Shown here: positions 34,300 to 44,304 of the stretch, in pieces
Numbering within the stretch: the first letter of the stretch is position 1
Layout: the number at the start of each line of letters is the position of its first letter
From: Nemophila menziesii
Lineage: Eukaryota; Streptophyta; Magnoliopsida; Boraginales; Hydrophyllaceae
Length of the DNA stretch: 64,000 bases
Direction of reading: 5' to 3'
Assembly: GCA_029959085.1 (NCBI GenBank)
Contig: JARWIR010000091.1
Location: 1,178,001 to 1,242,000, forward strand
Program-made: the position numbers and the translations under genes
The notes under the pieces: generated by a model
The model's input: the letters and a program-made list of their open reading frames with translations, nothing else
Databases searched by the model: none
Told to the model about the DNA's origin: nothing

Positions 34300-34790
34300 T
34301 CGGTGCGGTATACCGCACCTCAGCCGCGGTGTACCGCAGAGGACAAAAACCCGTATCACGGGTAGGAGCCGCGGGTTTTGTACCGAGACGAAAAAAAACC
34401 GTGCGGTATACCCCCCTGCACCGCACGCCCAAAACCCGTGCCACGGGGTGCTCCAACGGGTATTTTGCCGAAGGAAGCTACAGAAGCCGCGGTGCACCCC
34501 TGCGGTGTACCCCCTATACCGCGCCTATGGTCCGCGTGCCCAAAACCCGTGCCACGGGGTAGGTATCACGTGTATTTGGCCGAGGCGAAAATTTTGAGCA
34601 ACAGAAGCCGCGGTGCACCCCTGCGGTGTACCCCCAATACCGCGCCTATGGTCCGCGCGCCCAAAACCCGTGCCACGGGGTAGGTACCACGTGTATTTGG
34701 CCGAGGCAAAAATTTTGAGCAACAGAAGCTGCGGTGTACCCATGCGGTACACCCATGTACCGCAGCCATGGTCCGCACGGCGCCGCTGGA
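34300..34790 (+). repeat. GC-rich tandem repeat, 121-bp unit
   Basis: Units beginning CCGCGGTGCACCCCTGCGGT occur at 34487 and 34608, and a variant (CTGCGGTGTACCC) at 34729: two exact periods of 121 bp. A more diverged unit fills 34300-34486. Each unit contains short dyads (ACCGCGGT, CCGTGCCACGG) and the phrase CCCAAAACCCGTGCCACGGG. GC content is far above the neighbourhood. Overlapping open frames on both strands are artefacts of the repeat. Confidence 0.8.
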
Positions 34791-34799
34791 GAGAGAAAT

Positions 34800-35223
34800 A
34801 AACGGGATTTAAGTGTATAAAAGAGGTATGAAGCCATTATTCCGAATTTTATAAACCTCAAGCCTCTTTATCTTCTACAAAACTCTCCCAACTCCATTGA
34901 AGCTCATAAAAACCTTCACCAATCATCAAAACACTACCCAATCATCAAGAAAAACACATCAAATCTTCTCTCCACATCATTACAAGAGAGATTCAAGCAC
35001 CCAATCCTCACCAAATCCATTAAATTGAAGAATCAAGAGCTTAAATTTTCACAATTCATCCTACAATTTCTTAAATCCAAGACAACCCATTACAAATCCA
35101 CCTCACCCACATAGAATCATCATCCATTCATATTTCCTAAGCCAAATAAAGCTTGTTCAACCAATAATTCACAAGTTCAAATTTCAAGGGTTGATAAAGC
35201 TTTGAGTTGGGGGTTAATTGAGG
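34800..35223 (+). other. Leader between tandem repeats and accessory ORF
   Basis: AT-rich and A/C-rich sequence on the plus strand (many CATCAAAA and TCACCAAT runs) resembling an untranslated leader. No ORF. A TATA-like GTGTATAAAAGAGG at about 34813 could mark a second promoter for the accessory ORF. Confidence 0.35.
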
Positions 35224-36329
35224 ATGACTAATAGAACAACAATATTAGCTAACAAGAAGGAGGTGAAGAAGAGCAACGTATTGGATTTAATCAAGAAGAA
35301 ATCAATTGACAAAGGTTCTAGTTCTAATTCAAAGGGTAAAGATAAAGTTGATAAGGTGCAATAACTTCGTGTGATCGTAATGGTAAAAAGCTTTACTTTT
35401 ATCCAAAGGAGAAAACACAACTTCCACAAGGTCCTACACCCAAGGAGAAAGAGGAAGCGTCAAGGGCCCTGAAAGCTTCTGCAGAGAAACAGTTAAAAGA
35501 ACTACCTTTTGCTTATGAGAAAGTATTCAAGGAAGAAGTTGGTACAGGAGAATACGCGAGATTCTTAGAGCTTGGTGAGAAATTGGGTTGGTCTACGTTC
35601 ATGGTAAGACGTTCTGAATTATGTCATGAGTTAGTTTTGGAATTCTATTTAGGCCTCTTTAGCCGAGATAGTAAAGGTTGTGTTCCGATTAGAGGAAAGT
35701 TAGTTCCTTTCACAGTTGAGGAGATTAGAAACCACTTCAAGTTTAAGAAATTGAAAGGTTATTGCAAATTTGAAGAAGCGGTTGCTAAACGAAAAATCTT
35801 TGATAAGGAATTACTTTTTGAGCATGTATTAGACAAGGAGAAAGTGCAATCACATAAGGGAGAATTGAAGGCACCTTGGCCTTACAAATATCTTCAATCG
35901 GGTGCGAGAATTTAGCACAATTTCCTTATTCCTAATGTCTTTGGAAACACCCGAACTTTGGATGTGACTATGAAGTACGCTCTACTTTTGGACTGTGTTT
36001 TGAGAGGAGAAGTTGATGTGGCACAATTGATCTATGAGGAGGTGATACGATTTTCGGTCTCTCCTAAATCGGTTTATAATGTTAAATTTCCTACTATGAT
36101 CACGTGTCTGGTGCGAAAAGCGAATGTTACATTGGGTGAAGAAGAGAAACTCGAATTTAAGACGAGTTATATTGATAATGCTTGGATCAGGGATATCTTT
36201 CGAAGAGCGGGTTCTACACAAGTCTCGAAAGAAGAAAAGGAGAAAAGTTGGCAAGAAAAGATGGAGGTTCGTTTAACGAAATTCGAAGCAGCTCAAACTT
36301 CCTTAGTCAAGCAGCTCAGTATTAAATGA
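35224..36329 (+). pseudogene. Retroelement accessory protein, putative plant transposon protein domain
   Basis: About 368 codons once one frameshift and one stop are taken into account. It starts MTNRTTILANKKEVKK (35224) and is Lys-rich. The frame shifts by one base near 35355, continues through ELCHELVLEFYLGLF and CVPIRGKLVPFTVEEIRNHF (35610-35740), hits TAG at 35913 (in ARI-stop-HNF, where Trp is expected), then runs on as NTRTLDVTMKYALLLDCVLR and PTMITCLVRKANVTLGEEE to 36329. The VRG-x-VPF block and the later ALLL/LITxLCRxAGV-like block fit the putative plant transposon protein domain found in Athila-like retroelements and other plant repeats. The C-terminus is coiled-coil-like. Its role is unknown. 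Confidence 0.6.
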
Positions 36330-36440
36330 GTTCTTTTTTGTTTTAGTGTTTAGTAGTGTTGATGACTCGTACAATTTGATTTTGAATGTTATATAATGAA
36401 CTAGAAACAATAATATTCTTCATTTGAACTCATTATTACT

Positions 36441-37540
36441 TCTCAAGTTATCAATATTCAAAGTAAATACGTTATTCCTTATATAAACGTAAATTGTAGG
36501 GAACGGATTAGAAGAATAAGCAGCTAATAGCCTTAGGTTTCGAAGGCTCTGCAAACAAAATCAGAGTAGGAATAGTAAAACTGAATGGAACAATCCTATC
36601 AATCCCTCGACATACATACATAACCCCACCAGGTCAAGGTTTTTTACCTCGCGAAATAACACATCATCATCTCGAACACATTATACCTTTAATTAGTTTT
36701 ACAGTAGAGATGGGACAAATCCCATCTCAGTATTAGCATGGAGACGAGACAAATTCAACCCAATCAAAGATGGGACAAAATCCCATTTTAAAAAAATCAA
36801 AAAAATTTCAAAAAAATTAAAAAAAAATAAAAAAAAAAAAAAAAAATCATAGACGTAAATACTAATTTGTATCATCTAAAATTGCAATTTTTTTATTTTG
36901 TTTGATTTTTTTAGAATTAGTTATGACGATTTTAAAAAAAAAAAATCATGCACGTGCGCGTGCGATGAAATTAGTATTAGGTGGATTTTCACATCTATGA
37001 TAATGTTTGATTTAAATGGGAATAAATATATAGTCAAAGACAACAATTATAATAAGAGTATTATATTAATCTTTTCATTTAAATTATTGTGTAATTTTAA
37101 TAGGAAGTTGGTTTTTTATTTTAATTTAAGAGGGCATTGACCCATTTTATTTTTTTTAATGTAAATGATGACATTAGAGGTAAATCATAATTAATTTAAA
37201 TCTTCTTAGGTATATAAATTTTTTAAGTAATTTTTAATAACAGTTTGATATGATACTTTTATAGGTCAATTACTCATGGGGTCTTAAAGATTATTATAGT
37301 GACACATAGGAACTAGTCAATTCCTCTCTCCTTCTTAGAGGCCAATAAGATGTCCAATGTCATAACTACCTTTCTAGTACATATAAGACAGAAAAATTGA
37401 TTCTTCTCTCTCCTCCACTACCATTACTCTCTCTCCTCCATTACCATTACTCTCTCTCCTCCTTTATCATTTTTTCTCTCTCGTCCCTCATTAATTATCA
37501 AAAAAATTCCAACTCCGACCACAACCACCGATCACCGCCG
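36441..37540. other. Spacer with inverted TIR module and short hairpin
   Basis: No gene recognised. A perfect 9-bp-arm hairpin, GAGATGGGA-CAAA-TCCCATCTC, lies at 36707-36728. An A-rich run and an inverted foldback-family module (36790-36990, ending CACGTGCGCGTGCGATGAAA) follow. A CT-rich tract at about 37400-37490 resembles an untranslated leader but has no convincing downstream ORF. Confidence 0.45.
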
Positions 37541-37800
37541 GAAAAAGTTCTGAGCGTGGAAAATTTTTTGAGTCTGGGGTACTGAGCATGAAAAAAATTG
37601 CTGAGTATCGTTAAAAAATTCTGAGTGTCGGAAAAAATTGTTGAGTATTCGATTTTTTTTGTTGAATGACTTTACTGAGCATGCTCATTTACTCAGTAAC
37701 TTGTTGAGCGTTTTTCGTATAATCAGTAAATTTACTGAGCATTTCTCGTCTAATCAGTAAAGTGCTGAGCATTTAGACAAAAGTTATTGAGTTTAATACA
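37541..37800 (+). repeat. Short degenerate CTGAGCAT/CTGAGTATCG repeats
   Basis: The motifs CTGAGCAT, CTGAGTGTCG, TTGAGTATTCG and AATCAGTAAA recur at irregular 20-40 bp spacing. A similar GCTGAGTATTC/GTCGAGTACTCGG series lies at 44778-44840, so the two regions may be diverged copies of one repeat. Confidence 0.45.
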
Positions 37801-38132
37801 AAAATCTATTTTACATTACAAAAATGAAATTATTACATTATAATTATAATTACAAGGAAAAAAAACATCAAAATAGTCTCTGGATGCGTTCTTAATGCAT
37901 GTTGGTCTAACACCAACAACAAATCAAGTGTTTGTGTTGGCCTGAGAGAGGTGAAAATCATGAAACTGCCATCATTGGTATTTCTATGCTTCCAGGAGTT
38001 GTACTTTGTGCTTTATCGATCCAAAATCTTGCTTGATTACTTCCTCTTTAGTTACGACTCTTGAAAGTTATCGATCCAAAAAGGCAAGATGCTGAGTAGA
38101 TGCAAACCTTCGCCTGCACAATTCCGGCGAGT
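37801..38132. other. Spacer
   Basis: No recognisable gene. Short unrelated frames only. Confidence 0.4.
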
Positions 38133-38405
38133 CTTCCATCGGAACGCATGGTCTGAATCGAAGCTCCGGGAGATCTCTTGCCATCATCGACTATGTTCTT
38201 CTCCATCGAAGCGAGGATGCCGCTCCTCACGGCGGTTCACAGGCTCGGTTTTGGTTCGCGGAGGGAAGCCATGGCAAGTGAATCTTCCATCGCAACGCAC
38301 GGTCTGAATCGAAGCTTCGGGAGATCTCTTGCCATCATCGACTTTGTTCTTCTCCATCGAAGCGAGGATGCCGCTCCTCACGGTGGTTCACGGGCGAGAC
38401 GGCTT
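38133..38405 (+). repeat. Direct duplication, period 151 bp
   Basis: A segment containing GTCTGAATCGAAGCT, GGGAGATCTCTTGCCATCAT and GAAGCGAGGATGCCGCTCCT occurs twice; GTCTGAATCG starts at 38151 and 38302. The copies differ by only a few bases. The region is GC-richer than its surroundings and has short frames on both strands but no recognised protein. Confidence 0.75.
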
Positions 38406-38811
38406 GGTTCACATCCTCGGTATTGGTTCGCAGATAGGATTTTGCTCCGGTGAACGAGTTCCATTACACAACCTGCTTCGCTTATGAGAGAATTAACAAA
38501 TTGCTTCGCCGATGAGAGAGGAGAAGAAACGGGGCGGGCTGATGAGAGAGGTTGAGAAGAAGAAGAATCGTCTGAGAAAGGAGAGAGGAGAGAGGGAGTA
38601 ATTTTAGGTTTTGATTTTTATCTGTTAATAAGTAGTATATATGGTTTTTTGGCTTATAGTGTTAATTTTTGTTTGTGACCTTTAATAAGAAAAGGCTATA
38701 GAGCTGGTTTTCTTAGATCACGAGATAGTGTCCTAAGGACCTCTTGAGTCTTGAGTAATAATCTCTACTTTTATTTTTGTAATTTGTTCTCCATACTTTG
38801 TGGAGATATTA
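38406..38811. other. Spacer, purine-rich
   Basis: A GAGAGAGGAGAAGAA-rich stretch (about 38510-38600), then AT-rich DNA up to the MITE. No gene seen. Confidence 0.4.
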
Positions 38812-39724
38812 GGCTAAGTTCAACAGCTTCTCAATTAGTTTGCTACAATTGGGAGTCAAACATCTATTCTCTATCAAATATTAACCACCAAAAATAGTTT
38901 TGCTCCAACAGCATCCCAATTTCAACTTCCCTATTTCAACAAAAACTATATTTTAATTAATTAATTTTTTAAATTTTCACAAATCTTTATTTTTATTATA
39001 TTTTTTAATTTGTTATATAAATATTCAAAATAAAAAATAAAATATTAATATTTAAATTATAATCTTTAAAAAATAATAAAAGTTATATAAAAACTATGTA
39101 TAAATCATGATGACATGATTTTTTAATTAATTTAATTATTATTATTTTTTAGAAAAAATCTTTTAAACTAATAATAAATATATTTACATTCACAATGTTA
39201 AATTATGACAATTTGTTATTATTTTTTCAAAATTCAATCATAGTGTGTCGTGATATCATTGTAATATTTTGTAAATTGAGTTATATACAAGTAGAGCTCT
39301 TTAAATCTAGATAAATTATTATTTTTTAGATTCTTATAAATTTTAAAATATAATTATTACCAACTATATTTTTTTTATTTATATGTTATTTTATTTATTA
39401 CAAAATATTGGACGTTAATATTAAAATATTGATATAAAAATTGTTATTAAATATAATCATTATTAATTATAACTATTTTTTGTAAGTAATTTTTATTTTA
39501 TAATATTATTTTTTCCAATTATAAATTAACAATTAAAATATTAAAGATAGAGAAAATAAGGATTGAGAGTTGAAATGTTAGCTAGATGTGGCTATAATTT
39601 GTGAAGAATTGGGAACCCAATAATTGGGTTCCTTATAATTGGGAGGCTATTGGAGACTTATTTTTGTGTAGTCAACTCCCAATTCTAGCTTTTAGCTAGA
39701 ATTGGGAGCCCATTGGACTTAGCC
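38812..39724. mobile_element. PIF/Harbinger-type MITE, 913 bp
   Basis: Ends read GGCTAAGTTCAACAGCTTCT and, inverted, GGCTAAGTCCAATGGGCTCC. TTA flanks both ends (38809-38811 and 39725-39727), the TSD usual for PIF/Harbinger. The interior is very AT-rich and non-coding. A relative is nested in the LINE at 40694-41427. Confidence 0.75.
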
Positions 39725-39939
39725 TTAATACTGATCGACTTTAAAATCTGTTAAATCTTTTTTTTTTTTTGCTAAGCCAGCCAGAATAATTTTATATCAA
39801 AACAAATAAGTTTTACACCAATTGACCTAGTCAACTATGACTAGAACATAATAAAACAAAAACAAAAAAGAAGCTCACACTACAACCACTAAGTACATAC
39901 GGAAGTACAACTAAAATCTAATTTCTCAAAACCCTACTT

Positions 39940-40671
39940 CTATTTCTCTCTCCACCTTAACATCATCGTTTCAATGGCTTCGCTTCCAAAGCTCTTCAGT
40001 TTCACCATGTTCTCCACCACACGATCTGTGATTTTCGCCAAAATAGCTTCCTCTGTGTTGAAGATTTGGTTAAATACACGATTGTTCCTTTCCTCCCAAA
40101 TCGAATGAACTGCTATCGGTAGCATAAGGTAGGTTATCTCATCCTCGAGACCTTTTATCTTCTTCTTCTCCAGCTGTTTAATAATAGAGCCCCAATCATT
40201 ATGCTTAATTTGTGTTTTTGCTTTCTCTTTGCAAAAATCCCAAATTCGTCTCGTATAAGAACAGCCCCAAAAAAGATGGTCCCTATCTTCGTTGTTACTC
40301 CTACAAAACTCACAAATTGGGTTTATATTCGTACCCCAACTCATTAATCTCTGCTTTGTCGGAAGTCTATCAAGATTACAGAGCCAATATATAAACTTAT
40401 ACTTTGGCAAGGCTCTCGATTTCCATATCATATAGTACCAATTATTTTTGTTCCCTTTCTCTCTTAATTCATTGTAGATCTCAGCAAATTTAAATTTACC
40501 TTTTTTTGTACAGGTACAGCTTATGGTATCCTTGTTATCTGAAATGAGAATATCTTTAGTTATCTCATTCATAAACCTCAGTTTAGCAGGCCATTTCCAG
40601 TTGTTTTTATAGATGAATTGTGCTACCTTACTGTTCATATAGTACCCTGAGGCCATATTACTGCAGCTCAT
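39940..40671 (-). pseudogene. LINE C-terminal fragment with zf-RVT domain
   Basis: A 243-codon open frame. It contains the zinc-binding reverse-transcriptase-associated domain: MIWKSRALPKYKFIYWLCNL, RLPTKQRLMSWG, PICEFCRSNNEDRDHLFWGC and YTRRIWDF, with Cys/Cys/His/Cys spacing as in plant LINEs. No RNase H domain follows, unlike the LINE at 60496-64000. It begins only after the MITE insertion and lacks RT and endonuclease, so it is a dead fragment despite being open. Confidence 0.85.
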
Positions 40672-40693
40672 CTCATTTAGACTCTTGTTATTA

Positions 40694-41427
40694 GGCTAAG
40701 TCCAACAGCTACCCAGTTGGATGGCCAGAATTCGGAGTCAAATAGGGATTTTCTTTCAAATAGCAATCTCTAATTTAGTTTTGCTCCAACAGCTTCCCAA
40801 TTTTGTCCTCCCAATTTTATTTTGAATTTATTTCAATAATATTTTTATTTTAACTAATTCATAATTTTTTATGTATATATTTCATTTTTTAATTTTTATT
40901 ATTAGAAATTAATAAAAAAGTATTTAATATTAATTTTTTTATTAAATATTACTTTATTCAGAATAATTAAATAGAGTTTTTATTTATTATAATTATTTTT
41001 TGATATTTATATTTTTAGCAATATATCATTAATTTTTTAAGATAGGTAAATTTTTTTTTCTTTTTTAAGCCTTTAAGAACCTTTTACATCTATTTAAATC
41101 TTTTATTTTTTTATTTTTCATAATTTTTTTAATCTATATACCTATTTTTTAATTACAATTAAAATATTTGAAAGAACCTAATGTAATAACCTTGAATATA
41201 TAATATATTATATTTATTATTTTTGAATAATTATAAGTTTACATAATCATTTTTTTACTAAAAAACAATTCATTATTTTACTATAAATTTTTAAGTTTAA
41301 ATATATTTATTTTTCTTAAAATTATTACATAATTTTTATATAATATTAAATATATTTTTATAGCAATTGGGTAGCTAACATTTTTGTTAGCTAGATGTGG
41401 CTAAGAAATTGAAGAAATTAGGTAACC
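40694..41427. mobile_element. Harbinger-type MITE nested in the LINE
   Basis: Starts GGCTAAGTCCAACAGC after TTA (40691-40693) and shares its AT-rich body and the TTAGCTAGATGTGGCTA block with the MITE at 38812-39724. Its right end lacks about 120 bp compared with that copy, so the exact right border (about 41427) and TSD are unclear. It splits the LINE reading frame. Confidence 0.65.
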
Positions 41428-41530
41428 AATAATCCCACATAGGACAATATCTTTACCATCACCCAAGTTATATCTGAAGATACCCTTAGCATATTTCGTA
41501 CTCTTCAGAATCTTCCAAATCTGTTAAATC

Positions 41531-41986
41531 TGTTGTATATAAATAATATGATAATCCGATTTGCCAATACGTCTGAAAAGCAAAAAATATATATAGTTCC
41601 AAGAGAGACCATAAGGCTACTCTAGCATGCATGAAGATTAAAGGAGGGGCGGGGCAGGGTAGGGCAAGGGTCTAGTGACTAGTAGCTGGAGAGAGAGAGT
41701 GCAAATCAAAAAAGCTAAATACCCATGGATGATTGCTTATTAGACCAAAAGGTCGTGTTTGGGAACATAGAAGGTCGGCGTTATAGATAGAGCACCGTAC
41801 GTGAAAATGATGGACTCTTTGATTATTATTTCAAAATTTAATCCATTCCGGTATCTAGGATCCACCTTTGAAATTAAATAGATAAAGTTTATTTTTGATC
41901 CTTTTTAATTATATTTGAAATATTTATCTAAAAAATCATTATTTTTACTAAATGTTTTACATAAAATTTTACACTATATACATATA
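41531..41986. other. Spacer
   Basis: No gene recognised. The right end provides the insertion site (T on the minus strand) of the Helitron. Confidence 0.45.
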
Positions 41987-41999
41987 CTAGGTATAACCC

Positions 42000-42013
42000 G
42001 TGCCTTAAGGCAC
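42000..42013 (-). other. Helitron 3'-terminal hairpin
   Basis: A perfect 14-base palindrome, GTGCCTTAAGGCAC, located as expected for a Helitron termination signal. Its centre CCTTAAGG shares TTAAGG with the internal array. Confidence 0.7.
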
Positions 42014-42394
42014 TTCAAAACATAAAAATTGAGTTACTTGTCTACTTTCAGTTTTAACATAGAAAATGTTTAAAAGATATGATGATATTTTGTCTTGAAT
42101 ATGTAAAAACCGAAATAATAGATAGAATGAATACGAAAGTGAGATAAAAAAATTGGTTATTAAATTCAATGCACCATAAATCCATGTACAATTTAAACAA
42201 CTAATAAATAGATTAAAATACAAAAATAATCATAGAGTATCATAATCTAAATGTGTGAATCATATAATCTCGAGTTTTTAATATACGTGCATAAATCTCA
42301 CAACTCTACAAAGTATCACTGTGTCAACATACATATATCTGAAGACACTCAAGAGTTTTTTTTCCATTGACGGCAATCGAACCCAGGTTTGATG

Positions 42395-43510
42395 GGTGAA
42401 ATTCAAGGTTAAGATTAAGGTTAAGTTTAAGAATAAGGTTAAGGTTATGGTTAAGGTTACCGTTAAGGTTAAGGTTTAGGTCAAGGTTAAGGTTAATTTT
42501 AAGGTTATGGTTAGAGTTAAGGTTTAAGATGTTAATTTTAAGGTTCAAGGTTAAGGTTTAATAAGATATAAGGTTTAAGGTAGAATATTAACGCTATAAA
42601 TATTTATTTGGTTAAGGTTAAGATAAAGGTTAAGGTTAAGGTTAAAGGTAAAATTTAAGGTAGTGTTTAAGGTTATATGTTAAGGTTAAGGTTATGGTTA
42701 AAGTTAAGGTTAAGGTTTAGGTTTAAGGTTTAAGGTCTAAGGTTCAAGGTAAAATTTAAGTTTTAACATTTAGGTTAAGGTTAAGTTTTAACTTTAAAGT
42801 TAAGATAGTGGTTATAAAATTTAAGATCAAGGTGAAGGTGAAGGTTATAGTTATTGTTTAAGGTTAAGGTTAAGGTTGAGGTTAAGGTTTAAGATTTAAG
42901 GTTAAGGTTTAAATTTTAAGATTTAAGGTTTAAGGTTTAAGGTTTAAGGTATAAGGTATAAGGTTTAACGTTAAGCTTTAAGGTTATGGTTAAAGTTAAG
43001 GTTAAAGTTTAAGGTTTAAGGTTTAAGGTTTAAACTTTAAGGTTTAATGTTAAGTTTATGGTTATGGTTAAGTCTAAGACTAATACTAAGGCTATGACTA
43101 AGGCTAGGTATAAGTTTAATGCTAAGGCTAAGGCTAAGGCTAAGGCTAAGGCTAACACTAAGGATAAGGCTAAGGCTAAGGCTAAGGCTAACGCTAAGGA
43201 TAAGGCTAAGGCTAAGGCTAAGGCTAAGGCTAAGGTTAGGACTAAGAGTATGGCTAATGCTAAGGATAAGGCTAAGGCTAAAGGTAAAGCCAAGGCTAAG
43301 GTTAAGACTAAGACTAAGGCTTACACTAAGTCTAAGGATAGGTCGAGGGCTAGGGCCAGAGCTAGGGTTAAGGAGAAGGTTAATGTTAAGTTTAAGGTTA
43401 ATGTTAAGGTTAAATTTAAGTTAGAGTTTGATGTTAAGTTTAATTCAAAGATTGAGGTTGAGTTTGAGGTTAAAGTTTAGGTTATGGTTAAGAATTTGGG
43501 TTAAGGTTAG
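42395..43510 (+). repeat. Degenerate hexamer array (AAGGTT and AAGGCT)
   Basis: Roughly 1.1 kb of imperfect AAGGTT/AAGGTTT units, with a cleaner AAGGCT block at about 43095-43330. The array yields long Lys-Ala or Leu-Arg repetitive frames (for example 43058-43480 on the plus strand), which are artefacts. It differs from the plant telomere repeat TTTAGGG but is close in form. Confidence 0.85.
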
Positions 43511-43704
43511 AGGTTTGCGGTCAGCGTGGACCGAATATGGAACTTTTAGATGTCTAATGGAGTGGGATAAGGGACAATTAAGTTTTTATTAGAAAAAAAT
43601 TGATGCAATTAATGTGAAGAAATAAATTAAGGGACCAAAGCCGACCATGCTCGTCTTTTTTGTTGAGGGTCCAACCCGTTTAAAAAAGTATTTTATTATA
43701 TAGA

Positions 43705-44304
43705 TTATGGTCAATTATCAAATAATTTTAATTCGTAATTATCCTTTAAGTGTTTATTAATTTTAACTTTTTATATGATAGACATATATATATTTATTAT
43801 TCTATGAATTCCAACTTGACTTTATAGTATTCTATAATTTTTATTGGCTGAATCAATATATTTCTTGTCTTGAAAATTTATTTTTAAAAAGTTGAAATGA
43901 TTTCTGTAAAAATTATACATGTTTTGACAATAAAAAATAAAAGAAAAAAATTATTTATATATTGTAATGTAAAGTGATTTTTTTTAAATTTATATTGTAT
44001 CTAGTTAAATTTTTCGTATAATATAAATTCTGAATTTTTTTTAATTTTCTAGTACTTTGTAAATTTTAATAAAAAGGAATAAACTTTATTTATATAAAAA
44101 ATAATATGAATTTTTATAATTTTATTTATATGAAGGTTAAGTGAATTATATATTATTAATTATTTTCATGTATACGTGTATATAATAAATGAGAGAATGA
44201 GAAGAATGGGGGAATTATGAGTCAAATGGGGGAATTATGAGATGAATGGGGAAGTTTGAGGATAAATAGGGAGAGTTAGGTTTCATTCTGCTTTATTATA
44301 TAGA
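43705..44304 (-). mobile_element. Second Helitron-like 5' end
   Basis: On the minus strand TCTATATAATAAAGCAGAAT starts at 44304, preceded by A. It shares its first 13 bases with the Helitron start at 43704. Near 44195-44260 there are direct repeats of ATGGGGGAATTATGAG. No matching 3' hairpin was found for this copy, so the 41987-43704 element may be nested in it, or the end may be a decayed copy. Confidence 0.45.

Larger units (their letters stand above)
29512..36440 (+). mobile_element. 3'-truncated gypsy-type LTR retrotransposon lacking RT, RNase H and integrase core
   Basis: The order is 5' LTR (29512-31050), tRNA-Asp-type primer site, gag-protease-integrase-tail ORF (31207-34077), conserved post-ORF motif, 121-bp tandem repeats, and an accessory ORF (35224-36329). 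No 3' LTR follows; the end is set by eye where recognisable sequence stops, and may be later. The same LTR subfamily occurs as a solo LTR at 55984-57514. The left flank is GAGAC, but without a 3' LTR no TSD can be tested. The gag-protease ORF places it near Athila/Tat gypsy elements. It is non-autonomous by gene content and now also broken by stops. Confidence 0.8.
39758..41516 (-). mobile_element. 5'-truncated LINE with 14-bp TSD, interrupted by a MITE
   Basis: The minus-strand element ends in a 13-base A-tail (T run 39758-39770). The 14-bp sequence AAATCTGTTAAATC flanks it exactly (39744-39757 and 41517-41530). Its 5' end starts within the region after reverse transcriptase (KGIFRYNLGDGKDIVL on the minus strand at about 41430-41490). 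The reading resumes after the nested MITE (40694-41427) and continues as a zf-RVT domain. 5' truncation and a variable TSD are typical of target-primed insertion. It is a different family from the LINE at 60496-64000. Confidence 0.88.
41987..43704 (-). mobile_element. Non-autonomous Helitron carrying a TTAAGG-type array
   Basis: On the minus strand the element begins TCTATATAATAAAA (5' end at 43704) and ends with the hairpin GTGCCTTAAGGCAC (42000-42013), nine bases before a terminal CTAG (41987-41990). The flanks are A before TC and T after CTAG, so it sits between A and T, and there is no TSD. These are the defining Helitron features. About 1.1 kb of the interior is a hexamer-type array (42395-43510). 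There is no Rep/helicase gene. Confidence 0.75.

Noticed and set aside
34190..34861. Several Arg/Pro-rich ORFs on both strands
   Set aside because: They run through the 121-bp GC-rich tandem repeat in every frame and have no family match.
36330..36780. 3' LTR of the 29512 element
   Set aside because: No TGATGTCTCC start, LTR body or GAGAC target copy was found downstream of the accessory ORF, so the element is treated as 3'-truncated.
43058..43480. 140-codon Lys-Ala repeat ORF (and Leu-Arg and Leu-Ala frames in the same place)
   Set aside because: It is a translation of the AAGGCT/AAGGTT array; open frames in three phases on both strands show it is compositional.
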